From assembly GCA_963930645.1 (NCBI GenBank), contig OZ005656.1, forward strand, positions 187,375,880 through 187,439,879: a DNA stretch of 64,000 nt, written 5' to 3'. A program made the translations under genes and the position numbers. Under the pieces are notes generated by a model, which was not told where the DNA came from, made no database searches, and saw only the letters and a program-made list of their open reading frames with translations. Source of the stretch: Salticus scenicus (Eukaryota; Arthropoda; Arachnida; Araneae; Salticidae). Positions 10,296-21,074 of this stretch are shown in pieces; the stretch's first letter is position 1, and each line of letters opens with the position of its first letter.

Positions 10296-11402
10296 TCAAA
10301 TCAACCCAGATACAGTTTATATATTTCGCTTAAATTTTCACAGAATCATAAGCTGCAAAAGTATGAAGATGACAAAGAATAATTCATATCTTCCCGAAAA
10401 ATTATGAAGTTCAAAATTCATTTTTTTATGTGTTAGAATGAAGTGGCCGAAACATATTTTATGCCTATTTTCGATTGAAAAACATGTTATTAATGATGAA
10501 AATTATTAATAAATTAATATTACAAAAAATTATCAATTATTACCTAAATTAATTTTGGCGCTAACAGAATAGGCATCATAAAAAGTATGGGTTTTGAAAT
10601 TCACAATCACAGCTCATTTCTATCCCTATTTTTCTAGTTACAGTGATAACTCATTTCTTTTTAATCATAGGGGAACGCCACTTGTTCGAATTTGTGTCAT
10701 CTATAACGTTGCGTACAAAATAATTAAAATAGTAATTCAAGTAATTTTATATGTACATTTAATTTCTCGAAATAATTAAAAGTATATAAACTATACCTTT
10801 TTCGAACTGTTTTGATCTCAGAAATTCGAAAATGGAGTTAAATTTGCGAATTACCATTTAAAAAAATTAACCACATGTCTCTACAATTCACGGCAAGATT
10901 AGCAGTTTATTACAGAATCTGTCATAGGCAAATGCACAGCTTAGAGTTCAATGTAATTAAGTCGAGTGTAGGTGGCCTACTTTTGAACTCTTTGGCAAAA
11001 ATTAGTGACTAGAAACAATGCTTTACACCAAATAATTAAACCCGTTAAAATTGGGAAGGATTTACTGATTCTGGCAACACTGAATTTCTATTTTCCGACA
11101 AATTTGGTCCCTAATTTCGCCCAGTCACTAAGTTTGTCGCCAATGCGGATTTAAGACATAGCGATAAACTTGGTGATTTGGCGTCGATTTCAGATACTTG
11201 GCGACAAAATTTGATGAAATATGGTAATTTAGCGATGTAAGAGCTTGGAAGCTCTAACTTTAATAGAGCAGGCGCATGTTTATAAACAAGCGATGCTGTT
11301 CTGCAACTTTTGCGCATGTAGGCAAAATATCTGCCTTTCTATTGGTGCTTTATTCCACCTTTTGCCTACAATCTAAAGTACGCGCGGAATCATCTGTCGC
11401 AG

Positions 11403-11414
11403 TGACGTCACGTG
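11403..11414. promoter_or_regulatory. CRE-like plus E-box-like site
   Basis: TGACGTCA overlaps CACGTG in a locally less AT-rich patch (about 11270-11420). These match consensus CREB/ATF and bHLH sites. Without a gene nearby the role is unknown and a chance match is possible. Confidence 0.25.
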
Positions 11415-11585
11415 CGCTTGCTCTATAGGAACCAAGTTCTGAAAATTTCCGAAATAATCCATTAGTTTTTAACACAGAACTAACTTCCTCAAAAATTCTG
11501 TAAATCACTTATGAGACTATAATAAAGGTAGAGTCATTATTGATGATAATCTGCGAGAACCTATTTCTTTAAGTAGTACTTTCTA

Positions 11586-11805
11586 CACTGTAAAAAAAAT
11601 CCCGTAAGATTACGGGGAAAGCCCGGCAGCAGAGATTCCAGACAAAGCCCGTAAAAAGAAACGCTTAGACCGTAAATTAAGTGTATAATAACCTTAAATT
11701 ACGTTACATGCCTGTAAAAAAACATTTTGCCCGTAAAACCTTTTTTTTTTTTTTTTACGGGCTTTGTCTGGAATCTCTGCTGCCGGGCTTTTCCCGTAGT
11801 CTTAC

Positions 11806-11848
<43 letters not shown>

Positions 11849-11850
11849 TG
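11586..11850. mobile_element. CACTGTAAAA MITE with inverted repeats of about 70 bp
   Basis: The left end CACTGTAAAAAAAATCCCGT and the right end (complement of ACGGGA, T-run, ACAATG) are long inverted repeats. They continue through AAGCCCGGCAGCAGAG and CCAGACAAAGCCCGTAAA. TA flanks both sides (11584-11585 and 11851-11852), as expected for a Tc1/mariner-type target duplication. A T-run of about 34 has expanded near the right end. Related termini occur at 14279, 32229, 36895, 39994, 47196 and 47931. Confidence 0.8.
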
Positions 11851-12054
11851 TACTTAGTATTAAGTTTAACTTAGACTTCTTTCTTGCAGGAGGAAGATTT
11901 TCAATACAAAAAGCTATACATACTACTTAGTACTTAGTTATTTAAATTATTTGACAAATAAATTACATTAATAGCTATACCCACATTTGAAGTTAATTAC
12001 TTATTTTATTAGGGTATGAACTGTTCTTATATCATAGATATCATTGTTTTAGAC

Positions 12055-12144
12055 TTTTACCCCATTTTGGAGATAACTCAGTTTTCTACCCTGTTACCGG
12101 GGAAAAAACTAAGTTATCACCATAATTCGGGGAAAGGGGTAAAA
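12055..12144. repeat. Imperfect hairpin of about 90 nt
   Basis: TTTTACCCC pairs with GGGGTAAAA at the outer ends. GATAACTCAGTTTT pairs with AAAACTAAGTTATC inside. It may be a very short MITE. Confidence 0.5.
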
Positions 12145-13324
12145 TCCTGCTTCCATATCTGCAGTTGTTTCATAGAATATATTCAGAAAACGAAGTTTCC
12201 ACGCTGATTGTCGGTGACAACAAAGGCTTTTTCGTGTGCCGAGGGCGGCTAGATAAGAGAGAGGCACAGAGAGAGAGAGGAGAAAGATGCTTGGAGTTTT
12301 TGAGGGAAGAGAGAGAGCCCATTTCTAACAGGAAATCGTCTGCTCGTATCCGATGGAACGTTGCGGATGGAAGCGGAAGGTTTCCTGTTTGCTAAAGAAA
12401 GAAAAAGTTTCAGAATAACTTTTTTTTTCCTTTTTCTTTTCCACTAATGGATTCGGCGCCAAAGGATGAGAAATTTTCAATGATAAATTAATGTAATATA
12501 ATCGTCATTGAATTGATATTTATGAAGATGATAACTGAAGTTTGGGGGTTTTAGAACAATAAAAAGTTTGCCTTTTTAAATTAAGAAAAGATAATATATT
12601 AAGCGCTGTAAAACTGAATGATAATTTTAATATATTATATTGCATTTAAAAAATGATAAATGATTCGGTCTGCAGTAATTAAAAAAAATATATATGTACT
12701 ATAAAAAGGTAATTAGAATGTTGTGAACATCACAAAATTTTCTTCGATATCATTCTATATAGCAACTCCACCTGCCTTTTAACATGAACAAATATTATAT
12801 TTAATCCTAGATTTGTACAATAAAGCTTTTACATATGTACTTACAGGTGAAATTTGAACTATCAGATACTGAGACGTAGCTATACATAAAATTGCAGAAG
12901 ATGAGTAACATCAGTGTCACCTGTCAACTGATATGCATCCAAATTTCGCCAGCATTCTTTTTTATAGTGTCGATCTCACTTATCATTTTTGTGTATTTTT
13001 ACATTATAGAAGCTGAGGTATAGCTTTCCTGTACCCTGGAGAAATTATGGCATAGCAATGCCACTTGTTGTGTGATTTGGGCGTAGCTAGGAACCAGTTT
13101 ATGTTAAAATGGAACTAAATATAAAATATGAAATACTGTGCATTAGATCTTTAATCGGTAGAAATTTTTTGCCACGCGCAGACGCACGGATATCTTCAAA
13201 AATGGTCAAATTGTATTTATGACATATTAAATCGTGTAAATCCATCGAAAATGCGAAGTCGATATTGTTAATGTTTTTTAACTTTTTTCATTCTGGGGCA
13301 TGTGACGTGACTAAACTGTATCAA

Positions 13325-13421
13325 CACACTTGATTGAAAAGAAGAAGAAAAAGAAAAGAAAAGAAAAGAGAGAGAGAAAGAAGAGAGGAAGTGGAAAAAG
13401 AAAAAGAAAGAAAGAAAAACA
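13325..13421. repeat. Polypurine tract
   Basis: About 90 nt consist almost entirely of A and G on the plus strand (AAAG, GAAGA and GAGA blocks). The tract could form a triplex. Confidence 0.8.
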
Positions 13422-14278
13422 GGTGAAAGACTAGTAAAGCATTTTTAACAAATTAGGTTAATGGCGATGGCTAAGCTGCTAATGAGAAAGCTTTTAAGAG
13501 TATCTAATTTTTTTTTTTTTTTTTTTTTTTTTGGTAATAAATGTTGCTAAAAATTTTCCCTTCATTTGCTATGATTTATTAACCCAAATGAAATGAAATT
13601 TCATAGCCAAGTAGGAAATAAAAATTATTTATTATAAGAAAAGAATGGGGGTAGTAGCAGTACCGAAAGAAGTGGAAATTGTCTGCACTACTCCCAATAT
13701 AATGCAATGTTGAAGCATGATATAAGGAAATCAGAAAATAGATTTTGTATATGTAAATATTCATTGGTAATCATTAAATATAAGTATCTAAGCGTAAGTA
13801 TCTATTATTAGAAAAAAAAAAAAGTACGCAAAGAAATAAAAGTTGTCGGGCTTACTTCCGGTGTCATGTTATCTTGCTAAGCAATATGGTGAAAAAGTGA
13901 AACTCAGTTTGCATACAAATGCAGTGCAAAATGTTGAACAAACTTAACGGAAGTAATTTTGCACTTGTTTCTCCTTAATTTTTTGGTGTAAAGAATTCGC
14001 AATTTTCAGTAACAATTGTTTGCTATATATTTTGATTAAAAAGTAGAATAGAGGATTATTTTTTTCTTTTTTTTTTTTTTTTTTTTAAATGACTTCTAAA
14101 ATTGATAGGTCTCAAAGATCACGTAAATCTTCTTTCTCACGAACAAAATTTGTATCAAGATATTACAACGGTGTAAGAATTGCATTTTTCGTGGGAAGAA
14201 AAAAAAAAAGGGGGGGGGGGAAATATAATTTGTACACCGCTACTTTAATCGAAAATATTTAGTTAACAGTGAAAAATG

Positions 14279-14482
14279 CACTGTTAAAATTATTTCACCA
14301 GAACACTGATTCCATTTAAATACAACCAATATTTTTGTGCAGCGTTTCACCATTTTAGTTATGTCATTTCGGTAGTTAAGCACCACTGACATGGTAAAAC
14401 TTCGCACCATTTTAGGCTATTGATTACAGCTAAAAATGTACTATTCATTTGGTGGAACTTTGAATTATTATTTTTAACAGTG
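14279..14482. mobile_element. CACTGTTAAAA MITE
   Basis: The termini CACTGTTAAAATTATT and, from the right, CACTGTTAAAAATAATAATT are inverted. Short internal inverted blocks (CACCAG and its complement) follow. The right flank is TA and the left is TG, so one copy of the duplication may have mutated. Confidence 0.6.
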
Positions 14483-14786
14483 TAGGAAGCACGTCGGGTG
14501 ACATGCGCCAAACTTTTGTCTGCATAGGTTTCATCTTATGTAGAGAATATGGTGTGATTCCATGTCATAGAAGATGAGATATAGTTTTCAAACACATAAA
14601 AAAAAAAAAGGTTGAAAGCCGATATGCTCCTTAATTAAGCCAATATAATTTTTTGGAATAAGTATCCAATATATAAAGTTTGATAACCTTATATGTTATA
14701 GAAGCTGAGATTTAGCCTACAAATAAATGAGAAGATTTGCAACATATCAGTGTCGCCTATCGGCCGTTATGAGCTTAAATTATCTG

Positions 14787-14800
14787 CATAAGTTTCACAG
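14787..14800. repeat. Target-site duplication, left copy
   Basis: CATAAGTTTCACAG is identical to the right copy at 17335-17348. Confidence 0.9.
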
Positions 14801-15464
14801 CCGAGATATCAAGAGCAGATTCTGTGCCAGTAGTTCGTGATAAGTAGGTGTTTTGTTTATTATTTAAGGTAATCAGTCCTAGATCAGTAAGAATGTCTTC
14901 TACTTGTTGTCCCTTCATATCCAAAACTGGTGATCCCCAAGTGGGGCTTTTTGCATTAAAATCTCCAACCATGATAATTGTATCAGCTGAGCCGAAATTA
15001 AAATCAAAAGAAGTTGGGTCAATAGGGGAGTTGTCAGGATGATATACATTCACAAGAATGAAAGAGCGCTCTGGGAGGAAAACCTCCAGTGCTTGTACTT
15101 CGGTGCTACCAGTATCCTGACAAATGGGGATGGCTTTAAACTTGACTGCAGAATTCTTAATTAGAAAAGACAGTCCACCACCGCGTCTATCCACTCTGTC
15201 TCTTCGGATAGTAGTGTAGCCCTTGATGTTGAACCGCATTTTCTCATTCAGCCATGTCTCCTGTAGACAGGCGATATGGATATCGTTTTCAATCAAAATG
15301 CTATGAAGTTCATCTTTTTTCCTGAGTGTTCCATGAATGTTAAGCTGCAGGATGTTGAAGGTCCTCGTCACATATTTCCCATCGAGTTCCCGGACAGCAG
15401 AGCTCGACGCGTCGGCTACCCCGTACACGGTAGTATGATCTGAATAAACTACTTGACTTCTCAT
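14801..15464 (-). CDS. AP-like endonuclease domain of the retrotransposon (C-terminally truncated, inverted)
   Basis: The domain nicks target DNA to prime reverse transcription. Reading on the minus strand from the ATG at 15464, the order is as follows. A leader of about 35 residues comes first, then LQLNIHG (metal-binding N), LQETWL (catalytic E), a GGGLSFLIK strand, VNVYHPDN and VGDFNAKSPTWGS (catalytic D and N). An ALDIS segment follows, corresponding to the SALDL/SDH region. The reading frame is open for 229 codons, but the last few codons lie in the target duplication and flank: element sequence stops at 14801. The final catalytic SDH histidine is not reached, so the domain is cut off just before completion. 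Upstream on the minus strand is the element's 5' untranslated region. It belongs to the same insertion as the RT/RNase H fragment but points the other way. Confidence 0.9.
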
Positions 15465-15625
15465 GGAAAAAAGTGTGCCATTGCCTCGGAGAGGTTGGAC
15501 TTCTACCTGTTGGTCCGCGGAAGGTATTTTATTTCCCTTCTACCACCCACTGGAGAACCAGCGGAGGCATTCCCCTATCCGCCACCTGGGGACGCGCCCT
15601 CTAGGGGTTACAGGTTCCCCCGAGG
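15465..15625 (-). other. Inverted 5' untranslated region and inversion junction of the retrotransposon
   Basis: This 160-nt GC-richer segment precedes the endonuclease ATG on the minus strand. It is open in the plus frame that leads into RT, but that translation (proline-rich, no family match) is antisense leader and not RT. The inversion junction lies at about 15605-15630, just before the codons for TKIACYADD. Confidence 0.65.
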
Positions 15626-15626
15626 G

Positions 15627-17297
15627 ACCAAGATTGCATGCTATGCGGACGACATTGCAATATGGCACACATGTAGCGACATCAAAAAGTCAGAAAATTC
15701 TCTCAACAGATCATTAATCGGTATCGTGAATTGGTCAAGAGAACTGAAGCTACGGATCAACCCACAAAAAACTAACTACACGATTTTCACAACAGATAGA
15801 AGCCATAGAAAGCACTTTAACCCAGTTATTACCATGGATGGCGTGCCTCTCACTAAGGTGGATAACCCAAAATATTTGGGTGTGACCCTGGATGCAGAAC
15901 TTCGGTTCACGAAGCATATTGAAAACATTTCACACAAGGCACTTAAGAAATTAAACATCCTGAGAAGTCTCTGTGGTACTGACTGGGGAGCTAACCCCAA
16001 AACTCTCAGAACTACCTATGCTTCACTAGTAAGACCCAATCTGGAATATGCAGCACCAATTTGGGCACATGCCTCTGTGTCTGCACTCGAGAAACTTGAT
16101 AAGATTCAGGCCCGAGCAGCCAAGATAATTATTGGAGCTGTCTCATCTACTAATAACACCAAGGCAGAGCAAGAGTGCGGCCTACAGACACTTGATAATC
16201 GAAGAAGGTACCAAACAGTTAAATTTATTAACAAGGCTAATAGTCTAGATGTAAATCATATCTCTCGCAGAGCAACAACTAACTGGAATTGCAAGTCAAG
16301 ACTCAAAAGATCATCTACCATGAAGCTTGATAAAGAAATACGAGAAAGTCTTGAATTGAATCAAAGATTTATGTTGCTTCAGGAACCTGTCCTATCATCC
16401 TGCCTTCCCCCAAATACTGTTATCAATTTGAACCTACTAGACCACTGCTTGAAAAAAGAACCGGAGGCCATAGTTAAAGCCAAAGGAATTAAAACTATCG
16501 AAACTTACTTGGGGCGCGACCTAGTGCAGATCTATACTGATGGATCTTCAGATGAGACTATTTTGAATGGAGGAGCAGGCATATCAATCACTCTGACTAA
16601 TGACATGAAAATGCAAAAAAGTATAGGAGCAGGAATCATTGCTTCTAATTTTACTTGCGAACTAAAAGCAATTCTTGAGGCCCTACAAATGTATATTTCT
16701 CTAAATGATACTGATAAAGCTAGTGGACTCGTCATTTTCTGTGATTCAAGGGCTGCCCTGGAAGCGATAGAGAATGGAGACTCCAGGCTCGCACAAGATA
16801 TCCATCACTACTTAGAGGAAATTTGCCACCTTGGGAAAAGCTGTACTTTCCAGTGGACACCCGCACATGTTGGTATTGAAGAGAACGAGGAAGCAGATAA
16901 GCTGGTGAAGGAAGCGAGGGACCTAAACTTGGAAATCTGCAGCACCGTAACTTTAGGTGACGCTAATGCAATTGCTAGATACAGACTGAAAGAAATACAC
17001 ATCAAAAAGGAACATCAACTATGTGTTATCAATGCAGACAGGATGATTACCAAGACTATCTCCAGACTCAGAACCCAACACTTTGGTGGAATGACAATAA
17101 ATACAGATGGCACCAGAACTTACAAATCATGTAGGAACTGCCTGGAGAAGGAACTCACTCCAGAACACATTTTCAACTGCCCGGCCATCATAAGAAGCTT
17201 ACAGGCCTTTGACGAATTTCCCTTTCAGGGAAATCTCTATAGCGACAAAATTGTGGACATTGCCAAGGCCGTGATTTTGGCACATGGAATGATTTGA
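15627..17297 (+). CDS. Reverse transcriptase C-terminal part plus RNase H (5'-truncated)
   Basis: The coding DNA enters at TKIACYADDIAIW: the YADD catalytic box is at 15642-15653. RT palm/thumb signatures follow (LRINPQKTNY, PKYLGVTLD, LRTTYASLVRPNLEYAAPIW). An RNase H domain comes next, with acidic residues at D (YTDGSS, 16539), E (CELKAILEAL, 16659), D (FCDSRAAL, 16743) and D (NEEADKL, 16896), and a TPAHVG histidine motif. A C-terminal CRNC...EHIFNC zinc-knuckle-like segment closes the protein, and the stop is TGA at 17295-17297. The fingers and most of the palm are absent because of the inversion and deletion, so it cannot act alone. The track-style start 174 nt upstream lies in inverted leader sequence and is not the native start. 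The C2HC end and RNase H fit the jockey/I group. Confidence 0.9.
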   Translation, partial: TKIACYADDIAIWHTCSDIKKSENSLNRSLIGIVNWSRELKLRINPQKTNYTIFTTDRSHRKHFNPVITMDGVPLTKVDNPKYLGVTLDAELRFTKHIENISHKALKKLNILRSLCGTDWGANPKTLRTTYASLVRPNLEYAAPIWAHASVSALEKLDKIQARAAKIIIGAVSSTNNTKAEQECGLQTLDNRRRYQTVKFINKANSLDVNHISRRATTNWNCKSRLKRSSTMKLDKEIRESLELNQRFMLLQEPVLSSCLPPNTVINLNLLDHCLKKEPEAIVKAKGIKTIETYLGRDLVQIYTDGSSDETILNGGAGISITLTNDMKMQKSIGAGIIASNFTCELKAILEALQMYISLNDTDKASGLVIFCDSRAALEAIENGDSRLAQDIHHYLEEICHLGKSCTFQWTPAHVGIEENEEADKLVKEARDLNLEICSTVTLGDANAIARYRLKEIHIKKEHQLCVINADRMITKTISRLRTQHFGGMTINTDGTRTYKSCRNCLEKELTPEHIFNCPAIIRSLQAFDEFPFQGNLYSDKIVDIAKAVILAHGMI

Positions 17298-17334
17298 ATT
17301 TGACTTCAATTGGACACGACACCAACCAACCAAC
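17298..17334 (+). repeat. Retrotransposon 3' end with CCAA tail
   Basis: A 3' untranslated region of about 25 nt ends in ACCAACCAACCAACC directly before the target duplication. There is no poly-A tail. Confidence 0.75.
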
Positions 17335-17348
17335 CATAAGTTTCACAG
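17335..17348. repeat. Target-site duplication, right copy
   Basis: CATAAGTTTCACAG is identical to 14787-14800. Confidence 0.9.
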
Positions 17349-18371
17349 TAACCACCTGAAATTGGACGCTTCATACCTTTATATGCTATCAAAGCTGACA
17401 TATATTCTTCCTATATGCAGTATATGACAAAACCTAATCAGCATCAACTTATAACCAATTAAAATGTTTCGTAAAATACTGAGAGTTAAAGATATAAAAT
17501 TTTTTGAAAACCATTTTAAAATAATAAAATTAAATTTAAAAAATTAAAAAAATATTTCCTGCTAACAAATGTTTAACGTTTTAACTCTGCTTTAAATTAG
17601 TATAATTTAACAATATATTTTTAACGCACTTGAATATTACTTTGTGGATTCACTGGTAAGTTAATTTTTTAAAGTATTTCTACTGAATTTATATGCTGAA
17701 ATGTAATACATATTCGGAGCATCCAAACATGCAAACATTTTTAGAATATATTGCTAAAATATAATAATGTAAAATCGAGGGGAGAGGGGAATAAAAATTT
17801 AGTTAGTTGCGACCATCTAATATTTTTTGTTAAAAAATTTAAATTTTTGAATTTTAGTTTATTAAATTTAAATTATTTTCGAAAAATTTTAATGTACAAC
17901 TGACAGTAAAATATATTAACTTAAACAATTCTTCTGATGGTTTTAAATTTAAAGCCAATCCTCATTTATTGAAGTTTAGTGTTCTAGCGAGAAACTTCGA
18001 GATAGAAAAACTTTGAGATACAGGATTAATTTAACAGCTATTAGAGATAACAGATTAATTTCCTATTATATGTTGAAAAAGATCTCGAAAGTAAAGTATT
18101 ATAATATATATGATTATTCAACTTGATTTAAGTTAGTATACCTGCGCAAAAAGCAAATATAGGTGCGACGAATGAAAAATCATAAAATGACTATCTAAAT
18201 TATGAAATAATAATTAATAGTAGGCCCATAAAATTTTCAGGGATCATTTAGAGTGACGCTATAAACTGTCACTAAAAGGCAGAAACCATTCCCAGAAACC
18301 ACAAAAAATATATACGTGCCATTTTATTAGCTGTCCTCAAATGAGAACACGAGCTAACGGGTTAATCTCGG

Positions 18372-18390
<19 letters not shown>
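17349..18390. other. AT-rich non-coding stretch
   Basis: I see no gene. The first 110 bases continue the diffuse repeat interrupted by the retrotransposon (GCTATCAAAGCTGACATAT). The remainder is very AT-rich. Confidence 0.55.

Positions 18391-18421
<31 letters not shown>
18391..18421. repeat. AT microsatellite after an A-run
   Basis: About 15 AT units follow about 19 A. The adjacent pogo-like element inserted into it, since the AT run resumes after the element at 19667. Confidence 0.85.
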
Positions 18422-18424
<3 letters not shown>

Positions 18425-18858
18425 TGAAACCTCTCAAGTTGGACACCCCTCTAAGTTGGACGCTTTTTCTCGGAACGGAATGTATCCATAGGATTAACAT
18501 TATATCCAACCTCTATAAGTTGGACACCCCTTTAACTTGGAAGTTGGACAGTGAACTACTGCCCTAAGTTGGACGGACACTTTTACCCGATGAGACAGAA
18601 AAAAAAAAAAAAAAAAGAAGAAGAAAAATCATCCATTTTCTCACTCTTATCTTAGAAATTTTACTTATCCCTTGTAGAAGAAACTGTAAATATCTTAAAA
18701 AAAAAAAAAAAAAAAAAAAATGTGTCTTGTCATATATTTATAGAGGTTATGTCTTATCTTATAAAAAGTACTTCAGTTGAAACCTTCACAAATTACTGTA
18801 ATTTAGTGCATAATGCAAGAATCTTTCTTTTTATTGAATTGCATGAATTATCCTTGCA

Positions 18859-18890
<32 letters not shown>

Positions 18891-19666
18891 TCCACAGAGA
18901 GCTTACAGGCATGTTTTGACTTAGACTGTTTAAAAATTGGCTTTTAGAAAATACATTTTGGTTGGTAGAGTCCCTCTTCATTTACCCCTTTTATTTTTCC
19001 TACCAAGTATAACTTGAGTGTATAGTTGCACTCAACTTAATATGAAAGAGATCTGTTGTGAAAAACAATGCTGATTCAATTTGAATGCATATCAGCTGAC
19101 AGGTGTTGCTGCTATGCTTCAGTTTTCCCCATTCACCGGAAAACTATATCTCAGTTTCTAGAGTGAATAAATTCACCAAACTTAACACCACCATATGTGA
19201 AATGGCCGTTATGAAAATGAATATCAGTTTAATTTGGGTGTAGATCAGCATACAGGGGGTGCTACTTTTACTCACATTCTCTGATTTTCCACATGACTAT
19301 CTCAGTATCTATTGGATAAAATTCCTCTAAAATGCATGTGCAAAATCTTTATTGTGAGAAGCTATATTGATTAAATTTTCTTGCATGTTAACTGGTAGGT
19401 AGCGCTTTTCTTTAAAATTACAGAAGAAAGTATTATAATGACTATAACATAATTTAAATTTTAAATCGGCAAATTAATTACTTTTTGTTTATAAGTCGTG
19501 GATACTTAATTATATTATATGTAAATGTGATTAAAAGTTAAAAAAGCATGCATTGATACAGTTTAATTAAATCAAGAAAAGTAAGCACCCCTATAAGTTG
19601 GACACCTTTCTAAGTTGGACACTTTTTCTTGGAACCGTAGGTGTCCAACTTAGAGAGGTTTTACTG
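18422..19666. mobile_element. Pogo/Tigger-like non-autonomous DNA transposon (1.25 kb)
   Basis: The ends are inverted: CAGTGAAACCTCTCAAGTT from the left and CAGTAAAACCTCTCTAAGTT from the right. TTGGACAC is repeated several times inside both termini. TA flanks both sides and the insertion split a TA microsatellite. The interior has A/T-runs (18697-18720, 18859-18884) and the diffuse repeat at about 19060-19400. No transposase is seen. CAGT...AACCTC ends with TA duplications are usual for pogo-like elements. Confidence 0.8.
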
Positions 19667-19778
19667 TATATATATATATATAAAATAATCTATTTTAAAA
19701 GAATTGTTTGCTAAGGTAAAAGACGATAATTAAAAAAAAAAAAAATGATATTTAAAAAAAAAATAATAATAAAATAAA

Positions 19779-19850
19779 CACCTTTTTGAATGAGATTTTC
19801 TTATAATGCGAAGCAACAAAACACTCATAGGATTACATGGGAAGGCAGAA
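19779..19850 (+). repeat. Short dispersed repeat, copy 1
   Basis: TTTTTGAATGAGAT, GAAGCAACAAAA and TTACATGGGAAGG recur in the same order at 56728-56785. Confidence 0.55.
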
Positions 19851-20036
19851 AGAACAAATTTGGCTAATGTGCGGCCTTAAGCATGAAGACAGTTAAATAA
19901 ACAAATAATTAAAAATAAAAATAAAATACACTTTTAACAGACGGGGATCAAACAAAAAAAGTATTTGAGCAAGAAATGATATTTTTTGTATTTTTTAGTG
20001 TTGAAGGTAACATGTGTGTGGAATAATATTTGACAG

Positions 20037-20062
20037 AATAAAATAAAATAAAATAAAATAAA
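20037..20062. repeat. AAAAT pentanucleotide repeat
   Basis: About five AAAAT units are visible. Confidence 0.8.
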
Positions 20063-20544
20063 TTCTTAATTAATACATCAGATTTATGAATTAATATAAT
20101 AAAATCATATTTATACTAGATGGCGAATATATAATTTTGTGACTGTTGTTTAAAAAAATTTAAAATATCCTGAAAATTCATCATTGAGCACAAATCAACC
20201 ATAAAAATAGAAATAAATTATTTAATTAAAATTCGAGCTTAAATGTTACGGGAAAAAAAAAAAAAAATAGATAAAATGTACTTCGAAAACAGTAAAACAC
20301 ATATATACTAATCTATTTATTGAAAAAATTGAAAATTATCATAATTAGCCAATAATCTGTAGGAACAATAACTGTAAAAATTGTATCAACAATAGTCGGC
20401 AATATTTTCTTCCTTGTATGGATAACTATCTGAAAGGAGAAACACATTTACAGGCAAAGTATGTTAAAAATATATTTTTCTGCTATATTCTTCAAAACAG
20501 AGAGTATTGGGTTAGTAAAAAATTCGAATTTCCGATTCTCGACG

Positions 20545-20665
20545 AATTTATTCGTTTTGAGATGTCCTTGATCATTTTTTAAAAAGTGTCCAGTAGTCAG
20601 TTTTATTTCGTTGTGTAAGATCGAAATTTTATGGCAGATCTAGCTCAAGAACTAGTGTACCGTCG
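20545..20665 (+). repeat. Segment of a dispersed family also at 61540 and 62720
   Basis: It shares CGTTTTGAGA, TTGATCATTTTT, AAAAAGTGTC and TGGCAGATCTAGCTCAAGAA with the tandem pair at 61.5-63.5 kb. The block order (GTTTTGAG, TGTC-rich, CTCAAGAA) also resembles the 5' modules of H1-H3. Confidence 0.5.
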
Positions 20666-20689
20666 GGGGAAAAAAAAAGCAACACCCGC

Positions 20690-20870
20690 TGTAATTTGTT
20701 ATTAATTGACGCAGGAACATCTAATAGACATAATTCAACAGGGAATTAAAAGCACTTTCTGAAAATGTCATCGAATTTTGAATTAGGGGTCATCTACATA
20801 TTGAAATGAGCGCCAACTTTGAGTTTTTCAATAGCAACATCCGATTTTGACTTCATATTCGAATTTCTGA
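20690..20870 (+). repeat. Inverted repeat pair, left arm
   Basis: Its markers are AGCAACACCCGC, AACAGGGAATT, TGAATTAGGGGTC and CATCTACATATT. They match the reverse complement of 22380-22545. The arms bracket about 1.5 kb that holds three independent MITE insertions. Confidence 0.55.
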
Positions 20871-21074
20871 GGGTCTGACAGTGCGGAAAAGTATACTGTT
20901 TGTATACTTTATCTTTAGTATTTATAGAGTTATAATCAAAAATGTGTTACGGGGTTATCTGTAAATATAGAAAAATAAAATTAAAATCCTATAAGAAATG
21001 GGCAAAATTATAATGTCTCACACCGGAAATCTTTCAGGAAAAAAAGAATTATAAAAATTAATAAAATCATTGAC

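Larger units (their letters stand above)
10000..11585. other. Non-coding stretch
   Basis: I see no gene. It holds an A-run at about 10099-10124 and a segment at 10205-10295 related to the inverted pair at 20690/22545. A patch of higher CpG content lies at 11270-11420. Confidence 0.5.
11851..14278. other. Non-coding stretch
   Basis: I see no gene. It contains a 90-nt imperfect hairpin at 12055-12144, GA-rich sequence at 12255-12320, a polypurine tract at 13325-13421 and a T-run at 13508-13532. At 12840-13080 a diffuse repeat has the marker ATAGAAGCTGAGRTATAGC, which recurs near 14560, 14700 and 17385. An ORF at 12165-12395 crosses the GA repeats and has no family signature. Confidence 0.5.
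14801..17334. mobile_element. Non-LTR retrotransposon (jockey/I-like) with inverted 5' part
   Basis: A single insertion is bounded by a perfect 14-bp target duplication. From left to right it contains three parts. First is the endonuclease region in minus orientation (14801-15464). Second is the presumed 5' untranslated region, also inverted (about 15465-15625). Third is the 3' part in plus orientation, running from the RT active site to the RNase H and the 3' end (about 15627-17334). The middle of the element between the endonuclease C-terminus and the YADD box, several hundred residues in this family, is missing. The 3' end is a short CCAA repeat and not poly-A. This arrangement is what twin priming during target-primed reverse transcription produces. 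Both coding parts are open throughout, so the insertion is young. Confidence 0.9.
19667..20545. other. AT-rich non-coding stretch
   Basis: I see no gene. An AAAAT-repeat lies at about 20037-20062. A short dispersed repeat lies at 19779-19850. Confidence 0.55.

Noticed and set aside
11065..11085. CTGGCAACACTG as an end of a family A hAT MITE
   Set aside because: No matching opposite end could be found at the expected distance.
15453..15626. N-terminal 58 codons of the long plus-strand ORF
   Set aside because: This part is the reverse complement of the element's own 5' leader and has no RT similarity. The true RT part begins near 15627.
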